The position numbers and the translations under genes are program-made. The notes under the pieces were generated by a model. That model saw only the letters and a program-made list of their open reading frames with translations. It did no database searches and had not been told where the DNA came from. DNA of 47,386 nucleotides from Armatimonadota bacterium (lineage in GTDB: Bacteria > Armatimonadota > Chthonomonadetes > Chthonomonadales > CAJBBX01), in NCBI GenBank assembly GCA_026392115.1, contig JAPLCQ010000137.1, positions 1 to 47,386 of the forward strand, in the 5' to 3' direction. Below are positions 1 through 8,254 of the stretch, in pieces. How positions within the stretch are numbered: position 1 is the stretch's first letter; every line of letters begins with the position of its first letter.

Positions 1-421
1 CAGCCGCATCCTCGGCCACGCCGGGCGCGGAACCCAGGAAGTAGATGCGCGTGCCACGCTCGGCGGAGGCTGCGCAGAGGCGCTCGGAGACCTCCACGCC
101 GGACGCCCTCTCGGTCAGCGGGATGCCCTTGCGCTTGGCCGCCCAAAGGACGCCGATGCTGTCCGGGGTGACCAGCTCCGCCTGCTGGACGATCCGCCTG
201 AGAACCAGGTCGCGCCGCGCCGCGACGCACATCGACGCGTCCAGCGTTACCACGTGCGACGGCGCGCCGCGGGCGATCAGGCCGTTCACCGCGTCCACGG
301 CGGCGTCCAGGTCCACCTCATGGACGCAGACGTCGAAGAGCGGCGACCTGCGCGGGGCCTCTGCGCCCATCTCGGCGGCTGTGTGCGTCGCCGTGGCAGT
401 CTCGTGCTCCAGCCGGCTCAT
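1..421 (-). CDS. WecG/TagA/CpsF-family glycosyltransferase, C-terminus beyond left edge
   Basis: The visible 140 residues match the N-terminal half of the WecG/TagA/CpsF family, which transfers N-acetylmannosamine-type sugars onto a lipid-linked (undecaprenyl-diphosphate) sugar at the inner membrane face. The family signature VTPDSIGVLWAAKRKG (usually VTPDGMGVVWA) lies near residues 85-100, followed by an ERASGVEV segment that matches the family's ERVxGxD stretch. The start ATG at 421 overlaps the TGA of the preceding HprK-like gene (ATGA), so the two are translationally coupled and belong to the same minus-strand operon. The gene is cut by the window edge, not truncated biologically as far as can be seen. 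The family is clear; the exact sugar is unknown. Confidence 0.85.
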   Translation of the reverse strand, partial: MSRLEHETATATHTAAEMGAEAPRRSPLFDVCVHEVDLDAAVDAVNGLIARGAPSHVVTLDASMCVAARRDLVLRRIVQQAELVTPDSIGVLWAAKRKGIPLTERASGVEVSERLCAASAERGTRIYFLGSAPGVAEDAA

Positions 422-1302
422 CGCAGACCCAGCCTTGCGCAGACCATCTCGGCGGCGGCGGCCTCGGGGAGGCAGCGCAGGCGGTAGACGGGCACGCCTT
501 GCAGGATGTTCAGCGCGGCGCCCATGGCCGCGCCCACCAGCGCCGCGTCCCAGTAGGGCAGGAATGAGCGCGCCAGCAGCATGGGCAGGGCCTCGGCGGC
601 CGTGAGCGGCGTCAGTTCGTTCTCCGTATGCTGCTCCAGCACGATGATGGCGGCCAGCGGCGCGCAGGCGTTGACGGCGATGCCGGCCGTGCCCGCCCAT
701 GGCGTGCCGTAGACGAGCCGGCGACCGGCGTCGGCCCGGATGGCCGCTCGGTCGTCGCAGAGCGGACGCGCGCCGACGGCCTCCTGCCAGAGCATGGCCT
801 GCGTGCTCTTTCCGGCGCCGCTGTGGCCCGTCAGGATCACGGCGGCGTCACCCACCTGCAGGGCGGCGCCATGCATCACCAGGCTATCGTGCAGCACCAG
901 ACGGGTCCTGATCAGTAGTTCGGCGGCGCCGGCGGTGATCACAGACTGCCAGAGGCCGGGCGAACGCTTCTCCGTCAAGACCGCGTTGCGCCACTTGGCG
1001 TCGATGGAAAGCAGGGCCGGAGGGCGCGGAGCGTCGTCTGGAGATGGATAGGTGATGACCGCGGTCCAGGAGCCGTCGGCTCCCGCGTACATGCTCCAGA
1101 TGTCCTCGGCGGTGTAGTCCGGCTTGCCCTCGGGGGCAACGGGCTCGCCGAAGCGGCAGACCACGCGGATGTCGGGCTCGCCGTCGCCGTCGGCAAGGAA
1201 GGCGCCGTACCGCTCGTCGACGCCCAGATCGGCGGGCGGGGCCTCGGTCTCAAGCGCCAGGCGAAGCCCGGCGATGCTCAGGTCGATTCGGTGCGTTGGC
1301 AT
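418..1302 (-). CDS. HprK-like P-loop protein (HPr-kinase/PEPCK-type fold)
   Basis: This 294-residue protein has a Walker A motif GHSGAGKST at residues 159-167, preceded by LVMHGAAL (about 142-149) and followed by LCDDRAAIR (about 181-189). That order is typical of HPr-kinase-like proteins found in exopolysaccharide and peptide-modification loci rather than true HPr kinases. The first 130 residues are a variable N-terminal region. The start chosen is the ATG at 1302, since the longer open frame upstream is Pro/Arg-rich and does not look like protein. Upstream is apbE with a 34-bp gap; downstream the stop overlaps the tagA-like start. The substrate is unknown: kinase function is inferred from the family, and the link to cell-surface glycan assembly is inferred from its neighbours. 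Confidence 0.75.
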   Translation of the reverse strand: MPTHRIDLSIAGLRLALETEAPPADLGVDERYGAFLADGDGEPDIRVVCRFGEPVAPEGKPDYTAEDIWSMYAGADGSWTAVITYPSPDDAPRPPALLSIDAKWRNAVLTEKRSPGLWQSVITAGAAELLIRTRLVLHDSLVMHGAALQVGDAAVILTGHSGAGKSTQAMLWQEAVGARPLCDDRAAIRADAGRRLVYGTPWAGTAGIAVNACAPLAAIIVLEQHTENELTPLTAAEALPMLLARSFLPYWDAALVGAAMGAALNILQGVPVYRLRCLPEAAAAEMVCARLGLR

Positions 1303-1336
1303 GTCGGCGGGCGGCCCCCAGGAGTGTCTGCAGATA

Positions 1337-2299
1337 TCATACCCGTCCGGCGTCGGGCGGCTCGGGAACGGAAAGCAGCGTGAAGCCGGGGCCAAGCGTG
1401 CGGGCGGCCCGTCCGCCGGCCGCCAGCCTGGGCGCCCAGAGCGCGGAGAGACCTTCCACATCGCTCAGGCGCCGGAGGCCCTCGCGGCCCAACACGAGCA
1501 GGGCGGTCGAGTAGGCATCGCCGGCCTCGGCCGAGGGGTGCGCCACCGCCGCGAGGAGGCTTGCGGCGGCGGGCTTGCCCGTGCGGGGGTCCATGACGTG
1601 GCCCAGGCCGCCGACGGTGCGACCGTGCGGCGCGGAGACGGACATGGCGCCCTCGGCAAGCTCCACCCGGGCCATGGGCCCTTCGGCTCCGGGGCCCGGG
1701 TCGCGGACCAGCGCCTGCCACGGCCCTCCGTCGGGCGTGGCGCCCATGGCCGCGGCTGTGCTTGTGCCGCCGTGGACCATGGCGCCCTTCAGGCCGCATT
1801 CGCGCAGCGCGTCCATGGCGGCGTCCACGGCATAGCCCTTGCCCACGGCTCCCAGGTCCAGCCGCACGGCGTCGGAGGCGAAGGCGACGGTTCCGGCGTC
1901 GAGGTCCAGCTCCAGCTTGTCCATGCCCGTGGCGGCCCTCGCCGAGGGCCAGTCGCCCGCGGGTTCGCCCCGGAAGCCCCAGGCCCGCATGAGCGGACCC
2001 ACGGTGACGTCGAAGGCGCCGCCGGTCTGCTCGGTGTACCGGGCGCAACGCTCGAGCAGCCGCAGCACGCGCCGATCGACGCGCAGCGGGCCTTGCGTCT
2101 CGCGGGCGTTGAGCTGGGCGATCTCGGCGGCCGGGTCGAAGGCGCTCAGGAGCCGCTCGGCGGCCTCGATCTCGCCCATGGCCTCGGTGGCGGCGGCCTG
2201 CAGCCTCTCGAAGGCGTCGCCCCACAGCACGATGTCGAACTGGGTGGCCATGGCGCGGCAGGAGAAGACGCTGCAGCCGGGCGGCGCGCCCCGGCTCAT
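1337..2299 (-). CDS. apbE: FAD:protein FMN transferase (ApbE family)
   Basis: The 320-residue product matches ApbE, which covalently attaches FMN to Ser/Thr in target flavoproteins such as RnfG/NqrC subunits. Visible landmarks are AMATQFDIVLWG near the N-terminus, DLGAVGKGYAVDAAM in the middle (FAD/Mg binding), and HVMDPRTGKPA and DAYSTALLVLG towards the C-terminus (Mg and substrate site). Its ATG at 2299 overlaps the TGA of the upstream membrane protein. There is no obvious lipobox: the N-terminus SRGAPPGCSVFSCRAMAT has Cys residues but no clear hydrophobic signal. The partner flavoprotein is not in the window. The upstream DUF6784/6785-like membrane protein is a possible client only by position. 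Confidence 0.9.
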   Translation of the reverse strand: MSRGAPPGCSVFSCRAMATQFDIVLWGDAFERLQAAATEAMGEIEAAERLLSAFDPAAEIAQLNARETQGPLRVDRRVLRLLERCARYTEQTGGAFDVTVGPLMRAWGFRGEPAGDWPSARAATGMDKLELDLDAGTVAFASDAVRLDLGAVGKGYAVDAAMDALRECGLKGAMVHGGTSTAAAMGATPDGGPWQALVRDPGPGAEGPMARVELAEGAMSVSAPHGRTVGGLGHVMDPRTGKPAAASLLAAVAHPSAEAGDAYSTALLVLGREGLRRLSDVEGLSALWAPRLAAGGRAARTLGPGFTLLSVPEPPDAGRV

Positions 2300-4197
2300 G
2301 GGAAAAACCCGTAGGTAACGTGGTCCGTCAGGGCGGCGTAGAGCGAAAGCCCGCCGCCGGCCAGGCATTCGCCCACCACGAGGCCGATGAAGAGCGGCGC
2401 GGCGGTTCGGTAGGCCTTCTGCCCGCCGTAGCGCATGAGCACGCCCTTGATCGCCCATCCGGCCATGACGGAGCCCCAGAGCCAGGACATGGTCCACGAG
2501 CCGGCCAGCGCGTAGCCCACCGGGTGGAACGGGAAGCCCACCACCCGCGCCCGCACGGCCAGCAGGGCCAGCGTGAGTCCCAGACCTGAGCCGAACTGCT
2601 GCCACACGGCGAAGTCCGGTCCGCGGTTCGTGGCGGTGAGCCACTGGTCCAGCCGCGTGTAGGACTCCTTGGCCAGCATGGTCCAGCCCGAGCCCGGCTG
2701 CGCCACGCGGACGATGGCGCCCCGGTCGTACATCACATGGGCGTAGGCCCAGAACCAGCAGACGAACGCCCACGCGCTGATCAGCAGGACCGCCCAGACA
2801 ACGCTCCGGGTCGAGAGCCCCGCCTCGCCGGCGAGCTTGTAGCTCTCCAACTGGTGCGGCATGGCGCTGCTCCGGTAGTCCCGCGTGAACCAGTGGAACT
2901 GCGACATGACGGTCATGTCCCGCGCGGCGAAGGCGCCCGGACCGGCGGCCGTGGTCATGATCCGTTCGGGACCGGAGAAGTAGAGGTCGTGCGTGGCCGG
3001 GCCGAGCTCCGCCCTCATGCGCGTGGCGGCGGTGACCAGCAGGAAGAAGAGCGCAAGGAAGAGCCCCGCCACCGCCGGGCTCAGTCCCATGGCGCGGGCG
3101 CAGGCCATGAGGCCCAGGAAGCCGCCGATGCCCCCGAACACCGCCGCACGGTAGGGGAGCGGCTCGTGGCCGTCGTCGATCCGCGAGCGGGGGCTGAATG
3201 CGTGCTGTAGGGCCCACAGGAGGTGCTTCCGGGCTCCCCAGAGGGCCACGAGCCCGATGCCGATCCAAGCGCCGGAGGACTGGTCGCCCATATAGGCGCC
3301 GCCCAGGGGCTCCATGCCCACGGCAGACCGGGCGATCATCTGCGCCTTCCAGACCCAGTAGAAGAACCATGAGGCGAAGGCCAGGTCCAGCGGCACGAAG
3401 TAGGTGAGGCCCACGGCGAATGGGTAGAGGCAGAGCGGGGTCCAGCCCATGTCGCTCCAGGGCCGCTGCGTCATGAACTGCTGCAACTCGTTCCGCAGCC
3501 GCATGGAGGGGAGCGCCGGCCAGACGGTGGCGGCGGCGTTCCAGAGGTCCAGCCCTGCCGCCAGCGCGAAGCCCGCCCAGAAGAGGCGCGATCCCAGAAG
3601 GCGGTCGGTGTGTACCAGCATCTCGGTGGGGATGCGCACCAGCGGGAACGAGAGGCGCTCATGCTCGGTCCACTGGCGGCGGAGAAGCGTGGTGAGGCAG
3701 GTCATGGTCCAGAGCAGCAGCATCATGAAGCCCAGCCAGACCGCCAGAGGCGCCGCCCAGGCGCGGAGTGCGGCCCACCGGTAGGGGTTGGCGCTGCCGA
3801 GCCAGACGGCCTTCAGCTCCGCAGGGTCGGTCACCACGAGCCATCGGGGCAGGTGCTGCCGAACCGCGTCCACCCACGCGCCCCCGCCCTCCATCTGGCG
3901 GTAGGGGTAGATCAGCATATTTGCCAGCACCTGCAGGAAGTCGTGCCCGTAGACGGCCGTGGCGGCGCTGAGGAGGATGTAGAGCCCCGCCAGTTCGGCT
4001 GTGCTCAACGCCAGTTTGGGCGCGCGCCGGCGCAGCCAGAGGTTGCCCAGGGTGACGAGGAAGAGCGTGGCCACCACGTTGAAAAAGACCGACAGCACGG
4101 AGGCGTGGACGAACGCCCAGACGACCTCCGACTTCACGATCCAGAGCGCGTGGATCGGCGCCAGAAGGAACGCGATGACCAGGACCCGGCGCGTCAT
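2296..4197 (-). CDS. Large multi-pass membrane protein (DUF6784/DUF6785-like)
   Basis: The 633-residue protein has about a dozen hydrophobic segments, starting with an N-terminal one at residues 5-25 and ending with several near residues 520-620. The arrangement, with the long loop WTEHERLSFPLVRIPTEML and the conserved stretches SAVGMEPLGGAYMGDQSS and RAELGPATHDLYF, fits the DUF6785/DUF6784 membrane family seen in Planctomycetota- and Armatimonadota-type genomes, with some likeness to OPT-type transporters. No function is established. A weak GAGG ribosome site precedes the ATG, 6 bp after the GT39 gene's stop, and the stop overlaps apbE, so it is mid-operon. Transport of an oligosaccharide or peptide is only a guess. 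Confidence 0.7.
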   Translation of the reverse strand: MTRRVLVIAFLLAPIHALWIVKSEVVWAFVHASVLSVFFNVVATLFLVTLGNLWLRRRAPKLALSTAELAGLYILLSAATAVYGHDFLQVLANMLIYPYRQMEGGGAWVDAVRQHLPRWLVVTDPAELKAVWLGSANPYRWAALRAWAAPLAVWLGFMMLLLWTMTCLTTLLRRQWTEHERLSFPLVRIPTEMLVHTDRLLGSRLFWAGFALAAGLDLWNAAATVWPALPSMRLRNELQQFMTQRPWSDMGWTPLCLYPFAVGLTYFVPLDLAFASWFFYWVWKAQMIARSAVGMEPLGGAYMGDQSSGAWIGIGLVALWGARKHLLWALQHAFSPRSRIDDGHEPLPYRAAVFGGIGGFLGLMACARAMGLSPAVAGLFLALFFLLVTAATRMRAELGPATHDLYFSGPERIMTTAAGPGAFAARDMTVMSQFHWFTRDYRSSAMPHQLESYKLAGEAGLSTRSVVWAVLLISAWAFVCWFWAYAHVMYDRGAIVRVAQPGSGWTMLAKESYTRLDQWLTATNRGPDFAVWQQFGSGLGLTLALLAVRARVVGFPFHPVGYALAGSWTMSWLWGSVMAGWAIKGVLMRYGGQKAYRTAAPLFIGLVVGECLAGGGLSLYAALTDHVTYGFFP

Positions 4198-4203
4198 GGC
4201 GCC

Positions 4204-5772
4204 TCAGCCTGACGTGGGCGTCTCATATCGCGGGTTAGGCCTGTATCCGTAGCATCGGTAGATGTAGAGCGTGTCCACGGGGTCCGGGTAGACGCCCTCG
4301 TATCGGACCCGAATGGGCTCGCGCACGGCGTCCACGCGGCGGAAGACGCGCTGCAGCTTCGGGTGGTTCGGGTCCCAGGAGGGCAGGCCGTCGAGGACGA
4401 CCGCATCGCCGCCGGGCCTCAGGCCGCCCTCGGCGTTCCAGTCGACGTAGGCGTTGATGCGCGTCCCGAGGAAGAGGCAGACCGTGCGCGGCTTGTCGGG
4501 CAGGTAGAAGGCGAGACGCGCCGCGGCGTCGTAGGTCGTGCCGGCCACCGCCACACGTCGTCCGCCGCGCTCCATCTCCCGGCGCACGGCCTGGACGGCG
4601 GCGGCGATCTGCGGGCCGCCCTGCATTTTGCGGGTCTGGTCCCACTTCCACGGGATGCGGATGCCCGCCTGCACGCGCTGACGGGGCAGGGCGATGAGCA
4701 GGCTCAACGCGCCGGCCATGGCGACCGCCGCGGCGGCGAAACCCCGAGCCCGGCCGCCGGATCGCACCACGAGAGCCGCGTAGGCCGGGGCCGGCGACAG
4801 CCAGGCGCAGAGCGGCCAGTTCGCCTGCACCTTGGAGCGCGCGGCCATGAGGATGAAGAAGGCCAGCACGGGCCACGAGGCGGCGGCCGCCAACGGCCAC
4901 GCGAAACCCCCGGCGGAGCGCCCCTTGCCGCCGGCGCGGACGGATGCCCAGAGCATGCCGAGGAAGAGCAGCGGCGTGATGACCCCCGCCTGGGAGCCCA
5001 GCAGATCGCCGATGCGCCGCACCGCGGTGGAGTCGGACACGGCGCCGGAAAGGTGCGCCAGATGCCGCAGCGTCGCCCAGTTGTGGCCCTGCTGCCACAC
5101 GAGGTTCGGCGCGTAGACCGCCAGGCCCAGGGCCAGCGCCAGATAGGGCTCCGGCCGCGTCAGCCATGAGCGGCCGGGACGCCACGACACCAGCGCTCCG
5201 AGCAGGCAGAGCGGATAGAGGGCCATGGTGTGCTTGCTCAGCATCCCGAGCCCAAAGCAGACACCCAGCGCGGCCCAATGGCGCCGCTGCCCGCCTTCCA
5301 CGGCCCGCATGGAGAACCAGACGCAGCCCAGCCAGCAGAGCGCCAGCGGCACATCGTAGGTCGCCATGAAGCCGCCCGCCATGGCCAGGGGCGTGGCCGA
5401 GAGCGTCAGCACGGCCAGACGGCCCGCGCCGGGCCCCGCCATGCGCCGAGCGATGGAGTAGACCAGCACGTTGGAGAGCGCCGCGGCGACGACGGAGGGC
5501 AAGCGCAGTCCCAGCGGCGTGTCGCCCAGCAGCGCGCGCCCGAGCCGGATCAGCCAGGCGATCATGGGCCCCTGATCGTAGTATCCCAGCGCGGGGCGTC
5601 GGCTCCACTCCCAGTAGTAGCATTCGTCGGGCGCCAGGGGTACGTGCGCCGCCAGCGCAAGGTGCGCGCATGCCAGCGCGAGGATCAGCAGCGCCGCCGG
5701 CACGTCGAAGCCTCCACTCCGTGCGGGAGCGGCAGGCGGGTCGGCTTCGGCTGGCTGGCTGCGGAATGTCAC
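4204..5772 (-). CDS. GT39/ArnT-like polytopic glycosyltransferase
   Basis: The 522-residue protein is an integral membrane GT-C glycosyltransferase of the PMT/ArnT (GT39) type, which uses polyprenyl-phosphate sugars on the outer face of the cytoplasmic membrane. The first periplasmic loop contains LAPDECYYWEWSRRP (about residues 46-60), where the family's catalytic acidic residues lie. GYYDQGPMIAWLIRLG and DTPLGLRLPSVVAA follow, both characteristic of the family. At least nine hydrophobic segments are visible. The soluble C-terminal tail (about 390-520) is predicted to be extracytoplasmic. The start is GTG at 5772 with a weak AAGG site. It is the first gene of the minus-strand operon running to the left edge. 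Confidence 0.82.
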   Translation of the reverse strand: MTFRSQPAEADPPAAPARSGGFDVPAALLILALACAHLALAAHVPLAPDECYYWEWSRRPALGYYDQGPMIAWLIRLGRALLGDTPLGLRLPSVVAAALSNVLVYSIARRMAGPGAGRLAVLTLSATPLAMAGGFMATYDVPLALCWLGCVWFSMRAVEGGQRRHWAALGVCFGLGMLSKHTMALYPLCLLGALVSWRPGRSWLTRPEPYLALALGLAVYAPNLVWQQGHNWATLRHLAHLSGAVSDSTAVRRIGDLLGSQAGVITPLLFLGMLWASVRAGGKGRSAGGFAWPLAAAASWPVLAFFILMAARSKVQANWPLCAWLSPAPAYAALVVRSGGRARGFAAAAVAMAGALSLLIALPRQRVQAGIRIPWKWDQTRKMQGGPQIAAAVQAVRREMERGGRRVAVAGTTYDAAARLAFYLPDKPRTVCLFLGTRINAYVDWNAEGGLRPGGDAVVLDGLPSWDPNHPKLQRVFRRVDAVREPIRVRYEGVYPDPVDTLYIYRCYGYRPNPRYETPTSG

Positions 5773-5836
5773 GCGGCGGCCTTTCGTAGATGGGCGCGGC
5801 TATCGGTAGGATACCGGATGGCGCACGCGGGAGCGG

Positions 5837-5913
5837 CACGGACGGACACGGACCTGCACGGACGAACACGGACGAACACGGACGGACACGGACGAACACG
5901 GACGAACACGGAC
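5837..5913. repeat. 10-bp imperfect tandem repeat (GAACACGGAC-type)
   Basis: Seven to eight head-to-tail copies of a 10-bp unit (consensus GAACACGGAC, with variants GGACACGGAC and CTGCACGGAC) lie between the divergent GT39 gene and the DUF4838 gene. The period is not a multiple of three, and no supported gene covers it. The whole 5773-6010 gap otherwise shows nothing recognisable except a good ribosome site (GGGAGG) just before 6011. Confidence 0.9.
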
Positions 5914-6010
5914 GCTGGTCCTCCTTGCTCCAACTCATGCAGGAGCCCTCGCCTCCGACGTCGAACTCTCACAGACCGTGCGCCGTGACCGCGCACTACG
6001 GGAGGCCGCC

Positions 6011-8251
6011 ATGACGCCATTCGCGCTGATCGCTGTTTCGCTCGCCACGCTGACCGGGGCGCCTGCCCCGCGGCCCGCGCATGCCCTTGTCGAGGGCGGC
6101 AAGGCCCGTATGGTCCTGGTGACGCCTGCGAAGCCGACGCCCGTCGAGGTGAGCGCGGCGGCTGAACTGCAGCGGTGCATCGAGAAGAGCTCCGGCGCCC
6201 GTCCGGCCATCGTGGCCGAAGGGACTGCCGGCAAGGTCGGCGCGGCGATCTACGTGGGCGCCACGCGCAAGGCGGCGGGCATCAAGCCGCGCATCGATGC
6301 CAAGGCCCTGGGCGCCGACGGCATCGTCCTCCGCACGGCGGGCCGCGATCTGATCGTCACCGGCGGCGCCCTGCGCGGGGTCTACTACGCGGCCTGCGAA
6401 CTGCTGGAGCGCGTCGTGGGCTGCCGCTGGTGGGCCGAGGACGGCGAGCTGATTCCAGCGGCGGCCACGATCACCTGCCCGACGATGGACGTCACCTATG
6501 CGCCCGCCATCGTCTGCCGGGAGCCGCACTTCTACCTGCCCAACCACGACGGCGGCTGGGATGCCCACAACCGCGTCAACGGTCACTTCAACCCGGTCCC
6601 GGCCCAACTGGGCGGCCATATGCAGATACTCGGCTGGTGCCACACCTTCTACCAACTGATCCCGCCGGACCGCTACGCCAAGGCGCACCCCGAGTGGTTC
6701 AGCCTCCGCGAGGGGAAGCGGACGTGGGACTACGCCCAGCTCTGCCTCACCAACCCCGAGCTGGTCGAGGAGATGGCCAAGAACGCGCTGGCTTGGATCC
6801 GCAAGGAGCCCGACGCGGGCTTCATCTCCATCGCGCAGAACGACTGGCTGGGCCGCTGCGAGTGCCCCAAGTGCCTGGCCATCGAGGCCGAGGACGGCTC
6901 GCCCAGCGGGCCGCTGGTGCGCTTCGTGAACGCCGTGGCCGAGCGGATCGAGAAGGAGTTCCCCGGCTTCCGCGTGGAGACGCTGGCGTACCAGTACACC
7001 CGCAAGGCGCCCAGGGCGACCCGGCCGCGCAAGAACGTGGTGATCCGCCTCTGCAGCATCGAGTGCGACTATGGCCTGCCCTTCACGCATGAGAAGAACC
7101 GGGGGTTCCTGGATGACCTGAAGGCCTGGTCGGCCATCTCGCCCGAGCTCTACATCTGGACCTACGTGGCCCGCTTCGGCGAGTACTGGTACCCGAACCC
7201 CTGCCTGCCGGTATACGGACCCAACATCCGCCTCTTCGCCGCCAACCACGCCGTGGGCGTCTTCGTGCAGGGCGACTCGTACAACGCCGCCTCCTGCTTC
7301 GCCCGGCTGCGGGCCTGGGTGACGGCTCGCCTGCTCTGGGACCCGTCGCGCAACCAGGCGCAGCTAGAGGGCGAGTTCCTGCACGGCTACTACGGCAAGG
7401 CGGCTCCCTACATGCAGGCCTACCTGCGGCTGGTCGAGGCCGCCTACGCCGTACGGAAGAACGATCGGTACATGACGCCCGACCATGTGCTGGAGGGCTA
7501 CCGCCTCTTCGCCGAGGGCGAGCGGGCCGTGGCGTCCGAGCCGGTCCTGGCGGCCCGCGTGCGGCGCGAGCGCTTCCCGCTGGACTACCTGTGGGCCACC
7601 GAGCATCGGGGCATGATGGCCGCCTGCGCCAAGCGCGGTATCGAGCCGCCCGCGCCGGCCTCCCGCGTCGAGGCCGTGCGCGCCCTGCGCGACGCGGCGA
7701 AGCGGTACGAGACCACCTTCCGCGCCGAGGGGCAGCCCGCCATGCAGTGGCTCGACACCTGGGTGGAGATGCTGACCGATCCGCCCGCCGCGCCGCCCGC
7801 GCTGGCCTCCGTGCCCGCCGACCGGCTGTTCGACCTGCAGGAAGGCGATATGCGCCTCTTCAACCTGGGTTCGTGGGTCGATGTGGTGGAGGACCCCGCA
7901 GCATCGAACCGCCGCGCCGCGCGCATGCGCACGGACCACAACCAGTGGGCGGTGCAGGCTGCCATCCCGGACGAGCTCGCCGGTCCGGTGCATGTCTACA
8001 TGGCCGTGCGGGCCGAAGGCGAGGGCGACGCCGAGACGGCGGTGACCCTGGGCGTCTACTCCTCAAGCGAGGCGAAGGGCGTCTCCAGTCGGAGCCTGAC
8101 TCTGGCCGAGGCCGGCGGCGCATCCTACCGGCTGGTCGATCTGGGCGTGGTGCAGGCGACGCCCGGGACCTATGTCTGGGCGTCGCCTGCGAACAACCCC
8201 GGCCGGATCAGAGGCGTCTGGATCGACCGGATCGTGCTGGTTCGGGAGTAG
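6011..8251 (+). CDS. Secreted DUF4838 domain protein (alpha-glucuronidase-like N-domain)
   Basis: The 746-residue product starts at ATG 6011 behind a GGGAGG site and has a short signal peptide (hydrophobic LIAVSLATLTG, then APAPRPAHA as cleavage region). Residues about 25-160 look like the alpha-glucuronidase/hexosaminidase N-terminal domain (AAAELQRCIEKSSGARP, GADGIVLRT, GGALRGVYYAACELLE). Residues about 190-470 match DUF4838 (VCREPHFYLPNH, SLREGKRTWDYAQLCLTNPE, SIAQNDWLGRCECPKC, IWTYVARFGEYWYPNP). The C-terminal 150 residues look like a beta-rich accessory domain. The family is common in polysaccharide-degrading Planctomycetota and Bacteroidota. Activity is not established; a glycoside hydrolase is likely. 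It converges on the next gene with a 3-bp gap. Confidence 0.85.
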   Translation: MTPFALIAVSLATLTGAPAPRPAHALVEGGKARMVLVTPAKPTPVEVSAAAELQRCIEKSSGARPAIVAEGTAGKVGAAIYVGATRKAAGIKPRIDAKALGADGIVLRTAGRDLIVTGGALRGVYYAACELLERVVGCRWWAEDGELIPAAATITCPTMDVTYAPAIVCREPHFYLPNHDGGWDAHNRVNGHFNPVPAQLGGHMQILGWCHTFYQLIPPDRYAKAHPEWFSLREGKRTWDYAQLCLTNPELVEEMAKNALAWIRKEPDAGFISIAQNDWLGRCECPKCLAIEAEDGSPSGPLVRFVNAVAERIEKEFPGFRVETLAYQYTRKAPRATRPRKNVVIRLCSIECDYGLPFTHEKNRGFLDDLKAWSAISPELYIWTYVARFGEYWYPNPCLPVYGPNIRLFAANHAVGVFVQGDSYNAASCFARLRAWVTARLLWDPSRNQAQLEGEFLHGYYGKAAPYMQAYLRLVEAAYAVRKNDRYMTPDHVLEGYRLFAEGERAVASEPVLAARVRRERFPLDYLWATEHRGMMAACAKRGIEPPAPASRVEAVRALRDAAKRYETTFRAEGQPAMQWLDTWVEMLTDPPAAPPALASVPADRLFDLQEGDMRLFNLGSWVDVVEDPAASNRRAARMRTDHNQWAVQAAIPDELAGPVHVYMAVRAEGEGDAETAVTLGVYSSSEAKGVSSRSLTLAEAGGASYRLVDLGVVQATPGTYVWASPANNPGRIRGVWIDRIVLVRE

Positions 8252-8254
8252 GGC

